Assembly (NCBI RefSeq): GCF_005239225.2
Contig: NC_133294.1
Location: forward strand, 620,001 to 684,000
Origin: Populus alba
Lineage: Eukaryota > Streptophyta > Magnoliopsida > Malpighiales > Salicaceae
Reading direction: 5' to 3'
DNA: 64,000 nucleotides
The notes under the pieces are model-generated. The model saw nothing but the letters and a program-made list of their open reading frames with translations. It searched no databases and was not told where the DNA came from. Made by a program: the position numbers and the translations under genes. Positions 58,661-64,000 of the stretch are shown here, in pieces (within the stretch, counting starts at the first letter, position 1; each line of letters starts with the position of its first letter).

Positions 58661-58954
58661 TGTTAGAGAATAATATAAATCATATCTTATTATCTCACTT
58701 AATAGTTTAAGTTTTTAGATTGAATTAATTCTTTGATATGATATTTTAAAGTTTTGATAACCAAGTGATTCTGAATTTGAATCTCACCATCTTTATTTTA
58801 TTTGATAAAAATTAAACACAATGGTAATATAGATTTATGCAAGTTTCAAACTCACATGCATTTACTTGAAAGGATATGTTAGAAAATAATATAAATAATA
58901 TCTTAGTATTTAATCTAACAGCTTAAACTTTTGGGTTGAGTTGGTTCTTTTAGA
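58661..58954 (+). mobile_element. Degenerate short TRIM, same family as 7309-7598
   Basis: Starts TGTTAGAGAATAATATAAAT, the reverse complement of the end of the 7309-7598 element. The second repeat begins TGTTAGAAAATAATATAAAT (about 58876). The interior keeps TCTCACCATCTTTATTTTATTTGA. Flanked by ATATA on both sides (58656-58660, 58955-58959), though this is a weak duplication in AT-rich DNA. It is much more diverged than the copy at 7309. Confidence 0.75.
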
Positions 58955-59349
58955 ATATATAAAATGAAACTATTATAAGAATATATAATAAAGGTGAATT
59001 CTTATTTATTACTTTTATAAGAATAAAATAAAGTTATGTTGATTCTTCTATACATAGAATAAAACGTCTTTTTAAAAGTTAAATGTTGGAGAGCATCAAC
59101 TATTTGTCAAGTCCTTGTCCTTGTAAAAGAGACATATTGGAGAGGCTAACAACGGCAGGTCCATTCATCCCACTATAATAGAATGATGGCTGCCTTAGTT
59201 CTCTCATGTGTTAAGTTATGTCCAAATTAATACACATTAGTCCAAATGTATAGTCACAAAATGTATTCAGATAAACTCATTGTAACATTGTTTTTACGTG
59301 TCAGTATATGGATATTTTAGCCGGCAGGAACATTAAGGGCAATTGCCTC

Positions 59350-60200
59350 CAGTCATCTATCTTCTTATTAGCCAAAAGTTAATAAAATCTCGACTATGTT
59401 TTTTCTTTTGCTAGATCACGATCAACTTGCTGGCACTAGGTATTATAGTATATCCTCCCGGTTTTTTTTAGATAATAGTCGAGATTTTATTAACTTTTGG
59501 GAAGATAGCCAAAGAAGTCGGAAAAAGACAACAACAGAAAGAAGAACAAAAGAAGCCATAAAAGAACGGCTGCTGCAACGCAAGAAAGTGAACAGAGACC
59601 AAACAAAGGGAAAAATGGTAAAAGTCAGCTGTGAGTTATTCTGTTATTCCAGAATTTGATCCCATCAGAGCTGATCCCTACATTCATTCCCGGTGTAAGA
59701 AAAAGTGTTTCTATCAATCTTCAACCATAAGGAAAGCCTGTGAAGAATCAAGTAGAAGCAACCCTGAAGATCTGGAGTGGCATCATTAAAGATTACATCA
59801 TTCTGATGAAGCCACAGACTCCAAACAATACAAGTAAAGAAAAGTTGCCATGAATGTTTCCAAAATTTGCCTTGCACCATTGTTGACCATCGGTAATACA
59901 TATCATCAACAATTTTTGGGGAGCAGCCACTAATACCCCACCAAGATAGAAATTTCAACCATAACTTCCAAGCAAAAACACATTGAATGAAAAGATGGCT
60001 TCAAGTTTCAATACTTCTTTTATAGAACAATCATCGAGCTTGCTGAAGTTAAAGCAAATCACGCTGAAAAAAGAAATCATGAGTGCTTGCTTTATCTTGA
60101 ACAAGCAGCCAAAGAAACAATTGAACCTTGGGGGGAGCATCTTTTAACCAAACTGAAGAGTGCAAAGGTGTAAAGATATCAAAGATCTAGTCTTGCCACA
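59350..60200 (-). pseudogene. LINE fragments, including an inverted 3'-end pair
   Basis: The minus-strand frame at 59665-59958 has the plant LINE zf-RVT style (WWGISGC, FFTCIVWSLWLHQNDVIFND), with a further piece at 59955-60140. The A-tailed 3' end lies at about 59462-59500. A second, plus-oriented copy of the terminal sequence is at 59372-59397, so the two form a 26-bp perfect inverted repeat (59372-59397 and 59475-59500). Confidence 0.7.
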
Positions 60201-60469
60201 TGTCTAGAGATTAAAGAATCAAGTGCTTAAAATGTTGTTAAGAAGGTATGTTAGCATTAAGGTTAGAAGTTTGTTCACGTTTTCTAACTATAGCTTGATA
60301 TAAAGGTCTATAACATTGTGAAAGAACTCATTAACAAAAGAGTATAATTGATTTTTCTCTCTTCAATTATCAGAAATTCTCTCTGCTTCTCTTTACTTCT
60401 CTGCTTTACTTTTATGTAATTCTGCTATCTTTACAAAAGGTAGTTTACCACCACAAAACACTAAAAATT

Positions 60470-61500
60470 CTAATTCTAATTCAAACACGCGCACATTAAA
60501 CATTTATAATTTATAAAATAAACCTTCTGAAATTCATAAATTAATCTAGAAAAATTGTTGAAAACCAAGGAACAATGCTCAAAACTTTTGAAAGTGCTGA
60601 AATAATGGCGGCGCGTGGTTACCGTACGCCACCACCAATTGGTCCCACCAAGTCCGACTTCTCCGCAATGCCCCAAGCTTCAGTGATTTGTTGAGCTCAC
60701 CATTCACTAGTCCCCCTGTAAAATGCCCACCCTTTATTAATTACGTGATTCATTGCCCTCACTGTCTCTTCAATCGGAGTGGGCGATGACAAGAGATGAC
60801 ATCAACATAGTCCATATCCAATCTCTTAAGAGAAACCTTAGTACCCTCAACCTCAAGAATATGTTTCCTAGACAAGCCTTCATCATTAGGGCCGGGACCT
60901 CCCTAAAAGCTAGATCTTAGTAAACACAGATCGCTTGACCCATGATTTCTTAGGATCTTCCATTATCATAAGCCTCTGCGTTATCAAAGAAATTGACACC
61001 ATGGTCTCTGCAACACTGCAACAGTGATCTCGCTTCTTTGACGTTTAGGTGGTTCCCAAAACTTACCCAAGCTCCATATGAGAGCTGGTTCACTTTCAGC
61101 CCTGATCTTCCTAGATTCTTGTATTGTATTTTTTATTTTTTCCTCTTGGCGTGGATTGAAGTGAGAGAGAGGCGTGGAAGTATGGAGGAAGTGAAGTGTG
61201 ATAGTGGTGTTTAGTGGTTGTTATGGCTGGCTAAGGTAAAGGCTTTTGGTAGTGACTTGGAGGGTGGGGTTGTTGGTGATGGTGTTACTGGAGGTGTAGA
61301 AGTGGGAGGTGGGTTGATTATTTTGGTCTAAAGAGAAGGGATGAAGCTTTGTATCAGTGAGAGTGGGTCTCACGGTGCTTGCGCGTTAGGGAAGATGATG
61401 GAGAGGGTTATTGTGTCAGCTGGCGGCTAGTTTTGCTTATTGAGTCTAGTTTTTTTTTTTTGTTTTTTTTTGGTGGGTGATTGGTAGCTATGTTTACAAA
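60470..61500 (-). mobile_element. Degraded LTR-family remnant holding a host gene fragment
   Basis: The left part (60590-60640) carries ATGGCGGCGCGTGGTTACC, matching the GC-rich motif of the solo LTR at 37187. The right part (61200-61500) ends in a GT-rich and T-rich stretch resembling 37780-38080. Between them lies coding-like sequence of a KAB1-type gene. Ends and target duplication could not be defined. Confidence 0.45.
60637..61129 (-). pseudogene. Potassium-channel beta-subunit (KAB1-like aldo-keto reductase) fragment
   Basis: The minus strand reads NLGRSGLKVNQLSYGAWVS, then SLLQCCRDHGVNFFDNAEAY, then [40 protein letters not shown] and LVGPI, in KAB1 order and covering roughly its first 190 residues of about 330. 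The presumed start codon is ATA (61129). At least two in-frame stops and two shifts break it. In intact plants this protein binds NADPH through an aldo-keto reductase fold and associates with Shaker-type potassium channels. It is adjacent to LTR-like sequence on the left. Whether introns are missing could not be decided from memory. Confidence 0.8.
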
Positions 61501-61639
61501 ACACGACAAATTCTTATTCTGATTTAAACACACTAAATATTTATAATTTACAAAATAGGCCTCTACTATTTATAATTTACAAATATAGGCCTCCACTATT
61601 CCTGCACTTCAGAACTGACCACACATTAAACATTTATAA

Positions 61640-61903
61640 TTTACATCCAATTTTATTACTATGTAACTGATTGAAGCAAGCTTGAAGGCCTGTAATCATA
61701 CCATTCAAATACCAACCTGTGACAAACTATATATAATACATACTGGCTTCAAGGCCGTCATTGAAAACAGCATAACCACATAAATATCACGAAACTGAAT
61801 AACAACCATACATGCAATAAAACACAATACATAAATGATCTATGGAAAAGGTTCAAACCATCAAGAAAATGGAATAACCTCCATGCCAGTTAAATCTCCC
61901 ATA
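61640..61903 (-). other. 3' flank of fragment D
   Basis: Resembles 16891-17118 and 55180-55368, including CTGATTGAAGCAAGCTTGA and CATACTGGCTTCAAGGCC. Confidence 0.6.
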
Positions 61904-62114
61904 TTAATCAAATAGACGGAGCTTTTTCTCCCGTGGTAGGAAAGGGGCCAGAAACGGTGCCAGAGCTTTCCAGTTTCTCTTGAGAATGTCGTAGGTAGAG
62001 TCCAGAAATGAGACGTAAAGACGGAATTGCATTATTGTAAATACCAAGACAGGAAGAAATGAAGCAACGGAAAGGAGTAATGTTGTTAACTTTGTCCCTG
62101 ATTCAACGAGTATT
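61904..62114 (-). pseudogene. Ankyrin/PGG gene 3' fragment (unit D)
   Basis: Encodes only the last 70 or so codons of the PGG protein: SGTKLTTLLLSVASFLPVLV, then QFRLYVSFLDSTYDILKR and a basic end LPREKKLRLFD before the stop at 61904-61906. It starts exactly where LTR sequence begins (62115). The same part of the protein is present again in gene C at 62695-62900, so this is a separate copy, not the end of gene C. Confidence 0.85.
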
Positions 62115-62694
62115 TGTTACTACCTAATTTTTTATTCATGTTTTTGATAAATTTTTAGAAAGAATTCAAAAATAGCAAAAAACATTGAAAATCCAAAAAA
62201 ATACGATTTTTAATATATTTCGCATCATTTTTAAAATTTTCAGCGTCGTCTAAAAAGAATTTAAATTTTCAAGGTTTTTTAAACGCGTTCAACTTTTCAC
62301 GTGTTATTTTTAAAAATTAATGATTTTTTTCATTGAATCGACATTGATATTTTTTATTATTAAAAAATTAAAAAAAATCAAATTTATAAAAAAAAAAAAG
62401 AAGTGAAAGAACCAAGTTTGAAAATTTAGCAATATTTTTACCTATAAATACTGTTCCCTCACACACTAAAAGGGGAGGGCAATTTTGAATATTTAGAGGG
62501 AGGCAACGCAAAAAGAGAAAACCCTAAACAACCTAAACCTACCAGCCCCCACAGAAGAGCAGCCGCCAGCCCTCCCCTTGGGATTGATTTTTCTCTTCTC
62601 CCTCAACCAGCCACAGCCGCCGGCCCCCCCTCTCTGATTTATTCTTTCCTTCTTTCCCCCCGATCTGTCCTTCGTTCTTACCCAAACCAGCCGA
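62115..62694 (+). mobile_element. Truncated gypsy-family LTR between fragments D and C
   Basis: Starts TGTTACTACC right after GAGTATT of fragment D, and follows the LTR at 44135 through AAATTTTCAGCGTCGTC and CCTATAAATA (62441) to the leader ACCCTAAACAACC. It breaks off at about 62694, where gene C sequence begins. There is no second target copy, so the right end was lost in a rearrangement. Confidence 0.82.
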
Positions 62695-63980
62695 TCGACA
62701 GAGCTTTTTCTCCCGTGGTAGGCAAGGGACAAGAGACGATGGCAGAGCTTTCCCGGTTATCTTGAGAATGTTGTATGTAGAGCCCATAAATGAGACGTAC
62801 AGACTGAATTGCATTATTGCAAATACCAAGACTGGAAGGAATGCAGCCATGGAAAGGAGTAATGTTGTCAATTTTTTCTCTGACTGAATGAGTATCAAGA
62901 TTGTGGCCCCAAAAGATAGCATGGTCGTTATCACAGCAAAGAAGAGGAAGGTGAAGCCAACAAGAAGTTTCCGAGGAAGAGAGATGTGAAATTCTTGTTG
63001 CTGAAATGGAGAGGTCAACAAAGACAGAAATACCACAAGCGAAGTCAAGGAGCTTGCTAAGGAAAGAACATCCGAGACAGTGAAAAGCAGAAAATAGGGA
63101 GAGTTGATGAAGTTGGGCTTGCCATTCTTATCAGAACCTCCGGGCACAGTATAGGCAGCAGCAAAGACAACAGTAGCAACAAGTGCAGCTACTGTGGAAC
63201 AAGACTGAGTCGTTTCCTTGATCCATTTTTGTGCATTTGTCAGTTGGTCCTTGTGATTCTCTTTGAAGAGCTCCTCTGCAGTCTTGCGTTCTTTGTTCCG
63301 AAGCGTGACATAATGAGAAGGAATTACCTTTTGCACTTGCTGGAGTCATCGGGAGATAAATATGATTGTTATATATATAAATGGAGTTTGTAAATAAAAC
63401 AACGTATTATTTAATTGCGTATAATTTTTAATAATATTTAAGTTGTTGGCTCGGGTGACAAGGAGAACTAGATCAGCCTGATGTCTTAATTAGGTGACAT
63501 GTCTACGTTTCATTAGCATTAAAATCGATTTTTTTTCAGTTTAACGGTTTTTCTATGACCTTAACTGGATTGGGTAATTTGATTGAAACAAATGTTTTTA
63601 TAGGTTTGGTACTCTAATACACTATACCAAGTCCATGAATAAATTTTATCCGGAGGTAAAGACAAAGGGATAAAAAGGGCTCACCTCAAACCATCGCAAC
63701 TCCTCCTGAAGTTTAAGTGCAGGCCCAGGCTTAGTTCCTCCTCTGTAATGCTCCATATCTGCAACATGGTGCAACAATGTGTTCTTCTTCTTATCAATAA
63801 CTCGATGCAGTCTAGCCAATGGTACTTTCAGTTGTTTCACAAGATTGAAGATCTTTTTCTGGCGATGCATGACGGCCACATCCAAAATGCTCTGACCCTT
63901 CTCATTGAGCTGCTCAACAGCGTGGGGATATTGATTTATTATCTCCCACACATTCTCTTCTATTCCATTTATGTTGCAAT
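62539..63980 (-). CDS. Ankyrin-repeat/PGG gene C, partial, with LTR-derived C-terminus
   Basis: Exon 63685 to about 63980 encodes an ankyrin segment (ILDVAVMHRQKKIF, NTLLHHVADMEH); intron 63340-63684 (GT..AG); the last exon 63339-62539 carries the PGG domain (AAYTVPGG, about 63140) and four membrane segments. After LPREKKLCR the frame does not stop as in A, B and D but runs about 48 codons into the antisense of the LTR leader, giving a Gly/Lys/Glu-rich tail. Upstream exons lie outside the window, and the 63950-64000 end reads ATAGTTATTAAACCCGGCC, which looks like transposon sequence cutting exon 4. Expression and function are uncertain. Confidence 0.6.
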
Positions 63981-64000
63981 CATAGTTATTAAACCCGGCC

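Overview
The window looks like gene-poor nuclear DNA from a woody eudicot, probably Salicaceae (poplar or willow). The family call rests on the style of the ankyrin/PGG gene family and is inference. There is no sign of bacterial organisation. Most of the 64 kb is nested transposons; the only host genes are members of one tandemly duplicated family of ankyrin-repeat membrane proteins (ACD6/ITN1-like, C-terminal PGG domain), all on the minus strand.

Host gene array. Four units can be recognised by shared flanks. Unit 0: only the upstream region is present (1-77 and 2069 to about 4740); its gene should lie just left of base 1. Unit A (17119-20616) is a five-exon relative with three independent lesions and is probably a pseudogene. 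Unit B (55369-58242) gives an intact five-exon model of 718 codons. Unit C (62539 to about 63980) is cut by the window edge; its last exon runs into retrotransposon LTR sequence, and a second broken copy of the same 3' end (unit D, 61904-62114) lies beyond that.

Transposons, left to right. 78-2068: internally deleted Ty1/copia. 7017-15625: three LTRs of one long-LTR family (Tat/Ogre-like Ty3/gypsy) arranged around an ATT/ATC-rich tract, including a 4.6-kb solo LTR with a perfect 5-bp target duplication. 15626-16890 and 48541-49810: two copies of a decayed CACTA transposase fragment. 18923-19654: a TRIM inside an exon of gene A. 20811-26735: the duplicate of the first copia, now holding a very young gypsy element (20907-24921). 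27085-28872: LINE fragment. 29449-34293: nearly complete plus-strand copia. 35700-42415: minus-strand copia split by a 1.9-kb solo LTR. 42790-47330: decayed plus-strand copia split by a 2.3-kb solo LTR. 49957-54834: minus-strand copia. 59350-61500: LINE and LTR remains, with a fragment of a host potassium-channel beta-subunit (KAB1-like) gene.

History. Target duplications and empty sites give a relative order. A copia inserted upstream of an ancestral ankyrin gene; that segment was then duplicated (units 0 and A carry it at the same site, unit B has the empty site). Unit A then received gypsy, TRIM, LINE and two copia insertions, while gene B stayed open apart from a short LINE insertion that duplicated a splice acceptor. 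No CRISPR array, rRNA or tRNA gene was seen; tRNA-like 12-mers beside LTRs are primer binding sites. Boundaries and similarities were judged by eye, without alignment software.
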